NCBI GenBank assembly: GCA_946807835.1
Contig: OX327694.1
Location: 1,314,001 to 1,378,000 of the forward strand
Direction: 5' to 3'
Source of the DNA: Ailanthus altissimus
Lineage: Eukaryota > Streptophyta > Magnoliopsida > Sapindales > Simaroubaceae
DNA length: 64,000 bases
Below the pieces are notes generated by a model that ran no database searches, was not told where the DNA came from, and saw only the letters and a list, made by a program, of their open reading frames with translations. Made by a program: the position numbers and the translations under genes. Of the stretch, positions 10,601 through 24,290 are shown one piece after another (position 1 is the first letter of the stretch; the number at the start of each line of letters is the position of its first letter).

Positions 10601-13600
10601 GGGATTTTGGTAGAAGACACTGTTTATAAACTGTTCACTAATACGGTATTGTTCATATATACGATACTATTTATTTATATGATACTGTTCACTTGTACTA
10701 TACTATTTACTATTATATATAATACCCCTTTATAAACTCCATCATAATCCCAACTTTCTCTTTAAGTTACACTTTGTTTAGTTGTATTTTACATTGCCAA
10801 GAAAAAATCTAGTATGATAAAAACCTAAGCAAAACAAACGTGTTCAATATTGCCTCATTAAAAACCTTACCAGTAAAATTCAATGAGATAAAACCTTGTC
10901 GAAAGAAAAAAGACTGCAGTACACATTTGCAACTGATGAATTTCTTTTTCTAAAAGAATATGCCCCTCCCCCTAATCAAATGCTCCCCCTCAAAGTAACA
11001 TCCTATCAACTTGCTAACTTGTTGAGCCAACACTTGCCAACGCTTGCCAATCTTGTGAACTAGTTTCTCAAAAGTTAAAGTTGGTAGAGATTTAATAAAC
11101 AAATCTGCAAAATTATCAATATAACGTATTTGTTTCACATCAATCTTATTATTTTATTGCAGTTCATGGATGTAGAAGAATTTTAAAAAAATATATTTAG
11201 TTATATCTCTTTTGATATATCTACCTCTAACTTGAGCAATACAAGTAGCATTATCTTTATATATTATTGTTGGAATATCTGTTGCAAAGGGAAGGCTGCA
11301 TATACTCTAGATGTGATGAATAACAACTCATAACTATATGCATTCCCTATTTGCTTCATAGAGTCCACAAATCTTAGAGTGATTTGATGAGGTGACAACG
11401 ATAGTTTGCTTTGTGAATCGTCATGAGATTACTGTATTGTTGTAGGTAAAAACATAACCTATTTGTGAGCGTGCCTTATGGGGATCAAATAAATACCCAG
11501 CATCTATATATCCAACTAGACTTAAATTTTCTGTTAGTTTATTAAAATAAAATAGTCCCAAATTTATTGTCCCACAAAGATAACGAAATATATGTTTGAC
11601 ATTAGTCCAATGACGTCAAGATGATGCAGGACTAAATCTTGTCATTAAGTTTACTACAAAACCTATGTCCGATCTAGTACATTGGGCTAAATATAATAAA
11701 ACGCCAATTAGATTTAGATATGATACTTCTAGACCAAGTATTTTCTCATCATCTTCTTTACGAAAAAAATGGACACTTTAGGATCAGGAGACCGAACAAC
11801 CATAAGGGTACTTAATGGATGTGCTTTATCCATGTTGAATCTTTTCAATATAAGTAAATTGATGGATAAAGATTCTATTTGATTTGTGCTCAACTTGTAG
11901 ACCGATACAGTATTTGGTCCTCCCTAAGTCTTTTATTGTAAATTCTTTCTTCAAGTATTTTACAGTCTTCAAGAGTCCTAATCAAATTCATATCATCCAC
12001 ATATACAGCTATAATAATAAATCTAGTGTCTGACTTCTTTATAAATACACATGGACATATTGGGTTGTTAATATAACCTTACTTTATCAAATATTCATTT
12101 AGGCGATTATACTACATGCGCCCCCATTGTTTTAATCCATATAAAGATTTATGTAGCTTAATTGAATACAAATTCCGATTACATACTTAAAGCATTTTAA
12201 ATCCTTCAGGAATTTTCATATAAATATATGTGTTAAGTAATCTATACAGATGTCGTTACTACATCCATAAAATGCATATCAAGCTTTTATGAGACTGTCA
12301 AACTTATCAGAAATCTAAATGTAATTGTTTCTATCACAGAGGAATAAGTTTTATCATAATCAATATTAGATTTCTGTGAAAACCCTTAAGCAACGAGTCA
12401 TGTTTTGTATCTAATGACTTTATTGTTTTCATTACATTTTCGCACAAAAATCCATTTATATTCTACAGGTTTGACATCTTCAATACTTCATGTTTGGTTT
12501 GTGAAATCTATTCTGTTTGAATTACTTCTTTCCATTGATTGAATTACTTCTTTCCATTGAAGCCAGTTATGCCTTTTTCTATATTCATTAACAAATTGTG
12601 ACTCAAAATCATCATTCATAATTTTAGTAACTACTGTAAATAAGAACATATTATCAATAATTATTTTATCTCGTTGCCACATTTCTCATGTATAAACATA
12701 ATTTATACTCTTTTCTTTATTTTGAAATTCTTCTCTTCTGGAACTAATGTTTCGTCCATAACTTTTGTCTCTTCAAGGACATGTGTCACTTCAAGGACTA
12801 TTAATCCTTCTGCTGTTATTGATTTAGAGAATGTAGATTCATTTGCTCGAGCATTATCTTCAATAAAATCCTGTGTTTTTAATTTTCTTTTTCATAAAAT
12901 AATATATTTTAAACCAATTGGCCAACCACGCTTTGGCATGGTGCAGATGATTCATTTACTGCTATTTGATTAGATTGTTCTCCAAGGACAATCACCCGAG
13001 CTGGTGTATTAACAATTGGTATATAATTTAGTTACTTTTAATGCATCTGTAAATGCATATGGTAATTCATTTGCAATTCTTTGAAGATAAATAATTCTTC
13101 GCACCTTATTTTCACATTGAGTTGTACGAGGATCTAAATGAGACATAGTGGTCATTTTTCAAGAAAGTTCATGTCTTACTTCAGGAGGCAACTTTCTTTC
13201 CCTTAATTATAGGAATACTGTCTTATCATAATGACAATGCGTAAATCATGCGGTAAACAAATCACCCGTCAGGGGTTCAGAATATTTTATAATTAATGGT
13301 GAGTCAAAACCAACATAAATCCCCAAGTGACGTTAAAGTCCCATTTTAGTTCGTTGAAGAGGTGTTATAGGTACATATACAGCACAACCAAATGTACACA
13401 AATAGGATATATCAGGTTGATGACCAAGTACAAGTTGTAATGAAAAATATTGATGATATGCAATGAGTCTAAAATAAATTAATGCTACAGTATGCAATAT
13501 AGCATGTTCCTATGCAGAAGTTGATAATTGTGCTCGCATCAATAAAGTACATGCAATTAGCTAAAGTCGTTTAATTAAAGATTTTGCTAATCAATTTTTT

Positions 13601-15560
13601 GTGTAAACATATAATACAAGATGATCTGCTTCAATTCTCACTTATATATAGTAGCCATTAAATATTTTGGATATAAACTCACCAGCATTATTTAAACGTA
13701 TTGTCTTAGTAGGGCATTTTAAAAATTGTGCTCTTAATTTAATGATCTGCGTCATTAATCTTGCAAATGTAACATTTTGTGTAGATAATAAACACACGTA
13801 ACTATCGTGCAGATGTATCAATTAAAACTATAAAATAACAAAAAAGTCCACTTGATAGATGAACTGGTCTACATATATCTCATTAGATCCTTTGTAAGAA
13901 TGATAAAGATTCTAGACCACTCTCAGAACAGATAGTCTAACTATAAGTTTACCTTGTGAGCAAATAGTACAAATATTCTCATTGGATAATAGAATCTTCA
14001 AGTTCTTTAACAGATGTCTATAAAAATTTTCAATTATTCTAAACATCATTGTTGATCATGGATGACCAAAATGATCATTCCATAATGTAAAAATTTTTGG
14101 ATCACTGAACTTCTAGTTTATAACTGCGCAATTTTCAATTGAATTTATAACTGTATAATATAAACTCGATGATAAAGCATAAAGCTTTTCAAGTATGTAT
14201 TTCTTGTTTGAAACATTAGAAGTAATGCAAATATCTTTAAAACTAAACAAATTTCTTCTCGATCTGTCAGCGTATAAAGCCTCATTTATATATAATTTTG
14301 TTCTATTTTCTAATAAGATTGTTGCTCTTCAGAAGCTTTCAATCATATCTGCAGGACTTGATATAGTATTAACTTCCTCTTTAACCATTGTTAGTTTTGA
14401 GAAATATTTTGTCTTTTAAGATAGTGTGTGTAGTTGCACTGTCAGCCAAACAGTCATCCCTATCTTTTCTTTCTAGAGTAGACAGTTTATTATTGAAAGT
14501 CACATTCTATAATAAAATATTAACATTAAAAAATAAAATAAAAATTACAAAAATATTAAGAGAAACCAACACAATAAATATTAAAATTACAATGTACTGA
14601 CATAAAATAAAAGTACAAATATAACATGATAAAGTTTTTAAACAATTAATGCCTCATTTTAAATTTTCAAAGAAATTAGAGACTTATCTGATTCATCGAT
14701 AAGGTTTGTCTCTATATTCTTCCCTTTGCCTTTGACAAATGTTTCGTGAGGTTCAATTTGATTCCTTGGTGCATAACATGTACATGACCAATGTCCCATT
14801 TTACCACATCAATAACATGCATTTTTATGATACTTAAGGCATTTGTTTTCCATATCATTTTCTATGTTTTAGTGCTTCTGTCATCCTTTAATACATCTCT
14901 GTCTTTGGTATTTATAACCACTCCGAGGGTAATAACCGCCCCTTCTTCTTCTTCCACGGCCAAGTCTAACATTATTATGAAAATTTGCATTCACTTCATA
15001 AAATAGTTGAGAACCTGTTGGATGTGATTCGTGATTTTTCAATAACAGTTCATTATTCTGTTTAGCAATCAAAAGGCATGAGATTAAATTTGAATAATTT
15101 GTATACCTTCGTTCACGGTATTGTTGCTGTAGAATTACATTAGAAGCATGAAAGGTTGAGAATATTTGTTTTCAACATATTATGCTCTGTCACTTTCTCT
15201 CCACATAATTTCATCTATGAGGTAATTCTGAACATGACAGAATTGTATTCAACAACAATTCTGTAATCCAACAATCGCAAGTTCATCCATTCATATTTTA
15301 CTTTCGGGAGAAACACATCGTTTTTATGGTCAAATCTTTTTTTAAATTTTTTCAGAGAATTTACAACTCTTATATATGTGATGGCGAAGAAAAATCATTG
15401 CTTTCGTCTTGTTCTACAGGAACGTACCATTTTTTTTTTCAATCGTCTTTTTTAAACCACTAACTTGGAAATGCATTTTAGCATTTAGCACACATAATAG
15501 GTTTTTTTTTTCCCAAAGACGTCAAGTGCAGAGATTTGCAAATTTGTCAGAAACATTTTA
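10600..15560 (-). mobile_element. Decayed Ty1-copia element on the minus strand
   Basis: The order of parts on the minus strand is gag, integrase, RT, RNase H, 3' LTR, as in Ty1-copia. The gag part at 14881-15072 has an Arg/Gly-rich run. A pre-integrase 'LWND.FGHP' block lies at about 14040-14100. The RT start is at 12488-12682, the RT catalytic block YVDD is at 11992-12003, and an RNase H end (DNATCIAQVRG near 11250, then ADLFIKSLP at 10950-11138) leads into a purine tract on the minus strand at about 10955-10995. The 3' LTR occupies roughly 10600-10950. Stops and frameshifts occur throughout. The 5' LTR is missing, replaced by unrelated LTR-like DNA beyond 15560. Confidence 0.8.
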
Positions 15561-15884
15561 TTTAGAGGGTCTTTAGATTTGGAAGAATGAAATTAAAATT
15601 AGTATATAAAATATTAACCTTATTTAACAAATGCAGAATACCAAAAGCAATATTTAGGAGTGGCCTTTCATATGTCGCATTATAAAAAATAAATATCAAA
15701 AATAAAATCTAGGAGGCATTGCCTTTCATAAATAAAATAATAATAATTAAAAGGCTCGACATAAATGAAACAATAACAATTAGAAGTCATAGCTTTTCAT
15801 TTAATTAAATAATAGCGATAATATAAAGTATACAATTAATACAAGAACTTATTTTAGAATTTGTAATACTTTGAAAGTTTTGGT

Positions 15885-16890
15885 AGGCTAATTTATTCAT
15901 TTTTGGGTTGAGCCACCCCTTTAGAGAGAGAAAATAGAGGAGAGAAAGAGAAGAAGAAATTGAAATTTAGAGTTTTAAGAGGTATATCATAACTATTTCT
16001 CAATTTATTAGTGTTAATTAAGTTAATTTCTTTAAGTTTTAATTTTTGAAAATATGTACAATTAGGGATTTGATATAGATTTCGTAAGATATTGTGAGAA
16101 TTGATGATGATTATATAGATAACTTAATAAATCATAATGAATTGCAGAATTTTTTCTTGATCTGAAAATTTTATAAATTGTTGTGTTTTAATTCTGGTTT
16201 TGAATTTTGAGTCTATGAAATTAGACATGTCTAGAATCACTTGAGACTTTGAATCGATTGAAAATTTCAAAAATTGAATTTGTAGTGAATTTACCAAAAT
16301 GACCCTAAAATTTTAAAAATTTCATGTGTTAACAGTATGATACAGTGATAAACAATTTTTGATCTGCTGAATGATCTTCAAAAATTACAAATTTATGGAA
16401 TATGATAAGTTTATATGTCTAATATGATATACTCAGAATTGATAATCTAGTTCAATGTGGCTAAATTGTTATGATTTTCTAAAGAGTGTCAGCTCATTAT
16501 AGTATTTGATTAACAGATTTTTAAAGCTATAGAATAAAATAATTTTAAAATACTTTTGGCAGTGATTTTGAAGTAAAATATTTATCATGGATTGAGACAT
16601 GTGTCAAGAGTAATTCTATGATAGTTTTATAATTTTTGAGTTAGTATACGATTTTATAAAATTGAAAAATTGAATACTGTTTAGTAAATATCTTGAACAT
16701 GTCAGGATAATAGTTTGGATTTGATGATGTTTATGAAATGGATTGTGTAAGAATTATGATATAATATTTATACATAAGAAGGATATATGAGTCAAGAATG
16801 ATATATTTTAATTTTGGAGTAATTGAACATCATTTAATGTATAAATTTTTTTTTGTTAAGTGTAAATGGTCAGAATGACAGGTTTTGAAA
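15885..16890 (-). repeat. Inverted arm of an LTR-like sequence (left)
   Basis: The reverse complement of this stretch matches 17330-18345 over about 1 kb, and also 32030-34510 of the LTR-type element once that element's insertion is removed. Landmarks are a pyrimidine-rich run followed by 'ggtggctcaacc', and a block containing 'caatcgattcaaagt'. It forms the left arm of a palindrome centred near 17100. Confidence 0.8.
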
Positions 16891-16894
16891 AAGC

Positions 16895-18614
16895 TGTCAC
16901 CCTTCAGACCTAAAAGATCTGACACAAGACATGACTTACATTCATTTAATAATGAGCACTCGTACAATCTTAATGTTTCTAGTATATTCCTAAATTCTTG
17001 TTTATGGGTTGGTCTTAGGTTTAAAATATAAATATAAACATTTATTAACAATATTTAAACATTCATTTCAATTTTTTTTTCAGAATTATAACAATTGAAT
17101 TATGACTGGGGCAATTAGTAAACTGAATATACGCAGAGTTTTATCAAAGATTAACACTCTACTACGTCACCAGTAGCAACTTTGTTACTAGAAGCCCAAA
17201 ATATATTCATTGCAAATTTTTACTTAAAATCAACTCATAACCACACTTGATGAAACTTAAACCAAATACAACCACACTCAATAAAATATTGCACTTATCA
17301 CATCGAATTAGTCAAATTACTCGGTTTCTCAAAATCTGTCATTCTGACCACTTACACTTAACAAAATTTTCTTATACATAAAATGATGTTCAATTACTTC
17401 AAAATCAGAATATATCATTCTTGACTCATATATCTTTCTTATGTATGCATATTATATCATAATTCTTACACAATCCATTCTATAAACATCATCAAATCCA
17501 AACTATTATCCTGACAAGATTAAGATATTTATTGAACATTATTTAATCTTTCAATATTATAAAATTGTATACTAACTTAAAAATTATAAAACTATTACAG
17601 AATTACTTTTGACACATATCTCAATCTATGATAAATATTTTATTTCAAAATCACTGCCAAAAGTATTTTAAAACTATTTTATTCTATAGTTTTAAAAATT
17701 TGTTAATCAAATACTGTAATGAGCTGACACTCTTTAGAAAATCATAACAATTAAACCACATTGAACTAAATTATCAATTCTGAGTATATCAAATTAGACA
17801 TATAAACTTATCATATTCTATAAATTCGTAATTTTTAAAGATTATTCAGCAGATCAAAATTGTTTGTCACTGTATCATACTGTTAACACAAGAAATTTTC
17901 AGAATTTTAGGGTCATTTTGATAAATTCACTACAAATTCAATATCTAAAATTTTCAATCGATTCAAAGTTTCAAATGATTCTAGAAATGTCTAATTTCAT
18001 ATACTCAAAATTCAAAACCAGAATCAAATCACAACAATTTATAAAATTTTTGGATTAAGAGACTATCAAGAAAAATTTTTACAATTCATCATGATTTATC
18101 AAGTTATCTACATAATCATCATCAATTCTCACAATATCTTACGAAATTCACATCAAATCCTCAATTGTATATATTTTCAGAAATCAAAACTTAAAAAATT
18201 AACTTAATTAATACCAATAAATTGAGAAATAATTATGATATAACTCTTAAAGTTTTAAATTTCAATTTCTTCTTCTTGTTCTTCTTTTTCTCTCATCTCT
18301 ATTTCTCTCTTTAAAGTTGTGGCTCGACCTAAAAACGAGTAAATTAGGGTTTAAAATATGTATTTTTATACTAAGAGGCTAATTTTTAATATTTACGAAT
18401 TAGCCCTCAAAAAATTTTAAGTAATACAATTTGGTCCTTAAAATAAATTTAAAGTCTTGCAAATAAATCTAATACTAATAGTATGTCCTTAATCTATACA
18501 AACAATACTAATAGCAATGCATAAATTAAGTATCATCCACATACAAATAAAATATAAATATTATACATATATATAAATATTTATTCTTTTCGGAGTTAGA
18601 TAAGTGGTTACTAC
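16895..18614 (+). mobile_element. Partial LTR-like element, same family as 30489-34791
   Basis: It begins TGTCACCCTTCAGACCTAAA, close to the TGTCACGCCCC start of the element at 30489, and ends GTGGTTACTACA at 18614, identical to that element's end. Internally it lacks about 1.3 kb present near the start of the longer copy, and it lacks the insertion at 32219-33650. I saw no convincing target duplication. Its first part faces the inverted copy at 15885-16890. Confidence 0.65.
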
Positions 18615-18960
18615 AGTTCACTTGTACTATACTATTTACTATTATATATATAACACTCTCCCTTGAACTCCACCATAATTTCAACTTTTTATTTATGTTA
18701 CATCATATTTAGTTGTATTTTACATTGCTAAAGAAAAACCTAGCAGGATAAAAACCTAAGCAAAATAAATATTTTGAACAGTGATATTGTACGTGTTTAA
18801 TACTGTTTCATTAAAAACCTTGCTAGTAAAACCCAGCTCTTCAGGAGTCCTGATCAAATTCATGCCATCCACATATACAGCTATAATAGCAAATCAAGTG
18901 TCTGACTTATTTATAAATATACATGGACATGTTAAGTTGTTAATATGACATTTCTTTATC
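18615..18960 (-). mobile_element. Copia LTR and RT fragment
   Basis: Positions 18618-18835 resemble the LTR region at 10685-10880 in the same orientation. The sequence then jumps directly to RT DNA equivalent to about 11960-12095, including the codons around YVDD near 18860-18880. It is an internally deleted copy of the copia family at 10.6-15.6 kb. Confidence 0.6.
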
Positions 18961-18969
18961 AAATATTGA

Positions 18970-20511
18970 AATGCTCCAAGCTAGTAATTTGCAAAAAACT
19001 ATTAAAAAGACTATTGTGCACGCCAAAATGTCTCTGACAAATTTGCAAATCTCTGCACTTGACGTCTTTGGAAAAAAAAAATCTATTATGTGTGCTAAAT
19101 GCTAAAATGCATTTCCAAGCTAGTGGTTTAAAAAAGACGATTGAAAAAGAAAATGGTACGTCCCTGTAGAACAAGACGAAAGCAATGATTTTTCTTCGTC
19201 ATCACATATATAAGAGTTGTAAATTCTCTGAAAAAATTTAAAAAAAGATTTGACCATAAAAATGATATGTTTCTCCTGAAAGTAAAATATGAATGGATGA
19301 ATTTGCGATTGTAGGATTACAGAATTATTGTTGAATACAATTCTGTCATGTTCAGAATTACCTCATAGATAAAATTATGTGGAGAGAAAGTGAGAGAGCA
19401 TGATATGTTGAAAACAAATATTCTCAACTTTTCATGCTTCTAATGTAATTCTACAGCAACAATACCGTAAACAAAGGTATACAAATTATTCAAATTTAAT
19501 CTCATGCCTTTTGATTGCTAAACAGAATAATGAACTGTTATTGAAAAATCACGAATCACATCCAACAGGTTCTCAACTATTTCATGAAGTGAATGCAAAT
19601 TTTCATAATAATGTTAGACTTGGCCGTGGAAGAAGAAGAAGGGGCGGTTATTACCCTCGGAGTGGTTATAAATACCAAAGACATAGATGTATTAAAGGAT
19701 GACAGAAGCACTAAAACATAGAAAATGATATGGAAAACAAATGCCTTAAGTATCATAAAAATGCATGTTATTGATGTGATAAAATGGGACATTGGTCACG
19801 TACATGTCATGCACCAAGGAATCAAATTGAACCTCACGAAATATTTGTCAAAGACAAAGGGAAGAATATAGAGACAAACCTTATCGATGAATCAGATCAA
19901 GTCTCTAATTTCTTTGAAAATTAAAAATGAGACATTAATTGTTTAAAAACTTTATCATGTCATATTTGTACTTTTATTTTATGTCAGTACATTGTAATTT
20001 TAATATTTATTGTGTTGGTTTCTCTTTATATTTTTGTAATTTTTATTTTATTTTCTAATGTTAATATTTTATTATAGAATGTGACTTTCAATAATAAACT
20101 GTCCACTCTAGAAAGAAAATATAGGGATGACTGTTTGGCTGACAGTGCAACTACACACACTATCCTAAAAGACAAAATATTTCTCAAAACTAACAATGGT
20201 TAAAGAGGAAGTTAATACTATATCAAGTCCTGCAGATATGATTGAAAGCTTCTGAAGAGCAACAATTTTATTAGAAAATGGAACAAAATTATATATAAAT
20301 GAAGCTTTATACGCTGACAGATCTAGAAGAAATTTGTTTAGTTTTAAAGATATCTGTCGAAATAGATATCACATTGAGACCTGATATAGTATTAAGCAAT
20401 TTAAAGTTTCTAGATAAAGCTTCACAGTTATTGCAAAACCTTACCGATGTTGTTACATCATGTTTTATTGTGCTACAAATGATTTATTTTTTACAAATGA
20501 TGCAATATTAA
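18970..20511 (+). mobile_element. Inverted copia gag fragment
   Basis: About 1.3 kb (19020-20345) is the reverse complement of 14190-15560. The gag peptides at 19511-19702 and at 14881-15072 (minus) are both 63 residues and differ at only two positions (Y to H, Q to H), so the arms are recent or homogenised. A frame at 20299-20511 continues into the protease-proximal gag/pol part. The fragment has no LTR of its own. Confidence 0.75.
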
Positions 20512-22400
20512 TTTCTAAGGGTGCATAAATGTTAATATGCTCACGCAATTCATGTTCTATAAAAAAGTTTAAACCAATGTTTTACCTATATACATTTAAT
20601 GCTTCATTAAAATCGTAAAAACCTCTATGAGTCAGCAACAGTATTCACCACCCTTTACTAGCACTATAATGGGTGGTACGAAACAACTCTAGAAAGCTTT
20701 ATACTTCACGCTCCTACTCTGTTGTTTAAACCAAATATGTAAAATATTGCTAGAAAATGAATTGAAAGTATATTTTACCTATAAAATGAGTTTATCTCTT
20801 GCATCTCTGTCTTTGTTGTTTCTAATTCACTATGTAATGCTGACTCATTCTGACTGAATGTTCCTTGTAGACGTGACAGTGGCCTCTGTACTCCAAGTTT
20901 CGAATAATAACCACTTACAACGACTCATCACTAAGTTGTGCAAATCCCCCATCATTAGTATACTCTTGAAGTTGCACCATCTTGTTCACATAAATGAAAA
21001 TAATAACCTCATCAGATTAACAAACCAATTAAGTTAATAAAAAATTAATATCAAACATGCAAATTAAAATAAATATACTATTTGAATACTTGTTAAAATT
21101 ATCACCAATTTTTTGTTTTAATCTTTTATTATTTTTATTTGTAATTATAAATGTTTTGATCATATATGACAGTGGTACTGAGTATTTCTAATCGTAAATG
21201 AGAAAATTACATCTTTTTATATTGTTTTCTCTTTTTAATCCTGTTGTAATAAATATTGTGGTGTGTTTTTAAGAAAAGAAGATAAGAAATATTTATCAGA
21301 ACACACTTTACTACAATGCGAGTGAAATTCAACCACATCTCTAGCAATTAAACCACCAAACATTCACAAAAATAAATAAACAACTAAATGCGTGCAAAAA
21401 TATTCACTCATGGAAAAACAAACAAAAATCTTTCCCAGCCCCTCGTATGATTACTGAACACACTATAAAAAAATTCAATAAAATTGTGTACTTTTTTTTT
21501 TATTGAAGTGAAATAATGTCTACAAATCTAAAACTTGTACAAAAGAAAATAGGTAATTAAGCTTTAAGAATTTGAAATTTTAAGAAGAAAAATAAGTACA
21601 ATTTCTTAAAATTTTAAGAAGAAAAATAAGTACAAAAGAGATAGAGAAATAATGTCTGCAAATCAGATATCAAGCCGCTACTTTTAATTACATAGCATTC
21701 ATAGTAAGAATGAAGAATAGCAATCAAATGTCTATAAAAATATTAAGTCACAATAGTCAAGTTTCAACAAAGAAAGACACTTGCATCCATCACCACTTTT
21801 GCAACCAAAAAAAAAAAAACAAAGTATTACATCTCTCTCTCTCTCTTTTTTAGTCTATCATAGTATAAATCTTTTTGCTCCATCACTACTTATTTCAAAA
21901 CTAATAATATGTTCAAATCTCCGAATCATAAAAAACTTGTATTATGATATTTGAAACTATTTTTAAATTGTACTACCGATTAATATAAATACCCTTTTTT
22001 TGGGAGTATAAAATCCGTACCAATTTTATTATTTAACTTTGCAATCCAAATTTTATTTAAGGAGTTCACTATATATTCAAATTATTATGACTATCTCTCG
22101 GTAACATATACATGGATCATGTATCAAATGCCCCTTTTTATTTTTATTTTTTCCAAATACGTAAATACCAAAATTGTAACTGGAAGTTAAATTATAATCT
22201 TGAAAGTGGGAGCTGAACGGCATCACAAGTTAAATACATTGCCCATTATTGAAGAAATTTCCACAGCTTTATAAATACAATAAGAAAAATTAGAGACTTA
22301 TGTGATAGATATAGACGATTTATGTCTTTATTTGGAAAAATATATATATATACCAAAATTTGGTGACTAGAAAGTTCACCCAGTATTTTTTTTTGTGAAA
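20512..22400. other. Intergenic DNA with a CACTA-type fragment
   Basis: 20640-20990 is related to 5830-6240 (see that entry). From about 21000 to 22400 I see A/T-rich DNA with short runs such as (CT)n near 21833-21846 and a small direct repeat near 21580-21640, but no gene. Confidence 0.4.
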
Positions 22401-22945
22401 CGACGACGTACAGCATGCAAAAGCCACTGTTTTGGTTTCTCTTTCTTTCTTCCTTCTCAATCTCAAAACCCTAATAACAAGAATCTATTGACTCACAGAT
22501 ACAAAACCAATAACAATGGATGATACTCATCAATACCACCACTAGCAACATCACAAATAAACCCAAATCCAAAATTAACAGAACCCAGATTCAAACCTTA
22601 ACCGAAATCATAAAAGTGGAAAAAAAAACCCCAGTTGAATCTCATATGATTTCCGAACCCACTTCATATGAACGGAAATTTAAAATATATACATATATAT
22701 ATATAACACTTAAAACTCACCTATAAGCAGTTGGGTTGTGGCTTGCGGGGGTTGTGTGGTTGCATTGGAGAATTCCAGTGCGGGGTTCGGCGGCTGTGGA
22801 ATATGGCGGTCGATGGGGCTGTGGCTAGAGAGAATATGTAAAGCAAAAGATATTTACTTAGAAGAGATAAGGAAATTAAGGTGCTTCTCGAGGGGGTCAA
22901 TAATGATTTGGTGCGAGTGTTTTCATTTTAAGTTCATATAATATT
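22400..22945. other. Orphan GC-richer stretch, possibly a broken gene 5' end
   Basis: A pyrimidine-rich leader (22430-22470) precedes an ATG at 22516 that opens a Gln/His-rich frame (MDDTHQYHH) but meets a stop after nine codons and more soon after. From 22735 to 22860 G-rich DNA contrasts sharply with the A/T-rich surroundings. The 67-codon frame at 22738-22941 has no recognisable domain. It may be a captured gene fragment in a transposon; I assign no function. Confidence 0.3.
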
Positions 22946-22959
22946 GAATTAAAATTTGA

Positions 22960-24290
22960 CATGTGACAGTGAGATTAAATTGTCTTTTAATTAGAAATGC
23001 AACTGTTATTATATTGTAAATATTGTTTATAGTTTTAATTATATTTACATTTCTAATTCTAATTTTACTTTGAATTTTAATGTCAATTACAGTTATATTT
23101 TATTAGAATCATATTTAAACTCTTAATACAAATTCATATTCCAATTTCAATTCTACTTCTACATTTAATAACAAATTCAATTACAAATGTAATTTAAATT
23201 TTTATTTTATTTAGAATAACATCTTAATTATAATTTCATTAATTACGGTTACAACATTAATTTCAATTTTACTCCAATTACATACATTCTAATTCTAATC
23301 CAATTACATTTATAATTATAATATTTTTTTATTAAATTTTCAACTCTTATGATTACATTTTTAATTACGATTTCAATTCTAACACCAATTACAATTATAA
23401 TTATGTGTATAATTATTACATTTTCAATTCAAATTTCAATTCTAATAATTACATTTTTAATTATAATTACAGTTTCAATTCCAATTCTATTAACATGCAA
23501 TTACATAAATTTTTAATTTCAATTTCAATTTAATTCTATTTATAATTATTATATTTTTAATTATAATTATGACTTCAATTCTAATACCAATTGCATGTAA
23601 TTATATATAATTACAATTACATTTATTCTTATATTTTTCATTCAAACTTTAATTCTAATTATTATATCTCTAATAACAATTACAACTACATGTCAATTCT
23701 AAATTTAGTTACATACAATTACAATTATAATATCAATTTCAATTATATTTTTATAATTATTTCATTTCCAATTCAATTTTAAATTTATTTATTACATTTC
23801 TAGTTACACTTATGATTCAATTTTACTCCAATTACTTACAATTTCAATTTCAATCAATTATATTTATAAATATCATGTTTTTATTCAATTTTTAACTCTT
23901 ATTATTACATTTTCAATTACAATTATGATTTTAATTCTAACACTAATTACATACAATTACAATTACAATTTTATTAATAATTATTATATTTCTAATTATA
24001 ATTACAACTCAAATTCTAATACCAATTACATGCAATTACATTTATAATTATTATATTTTCAATTCTAATTATTGTATTTTCAATTATAATTACAATTTCA
24101 ATTCCAATGTCATTTCCAATTGCATGCAATTAGAATTAGAAATTCAGTTCTTATTCCAATTTCAACTTATAACTATTATCTTTTCAATTTAGATTTTAAT
24201 TTTAATTATCACATGATATTATTTTAATTGAAATTACAATTATAATTATAATTATAGTTGAATTTATGATTATTAAATTTTTAATTTGAA
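22960..24290. repeat. Degenerate AATTNN hexanucleotide field 1
   Basis: Over 1.3 kb the sequence is almost entirely hexamers of the AATTNN type (AATTAC, AATTAT, AATTTC, AATTCT, AATTCC), mostly in register, with a recurring ACATGCAATTACAT-like word. No frame of any length is protein-like. It is a large degenerate microsatellite or satellite, flanked by CACTA-type subterminal repeats. Confidence 0.8.

Noticed and set aside
16830..17051. 73-codon minus-strand frame
   Set aside because: Spans the junction of two inverted LTR-like arms and has no counterpart in the other family copies.
23591..23782. Asn/Tyr-rich frame of 63 codons
   Set aside because: Translation of AATTNN hexamers; composition is dictated by the repeat.
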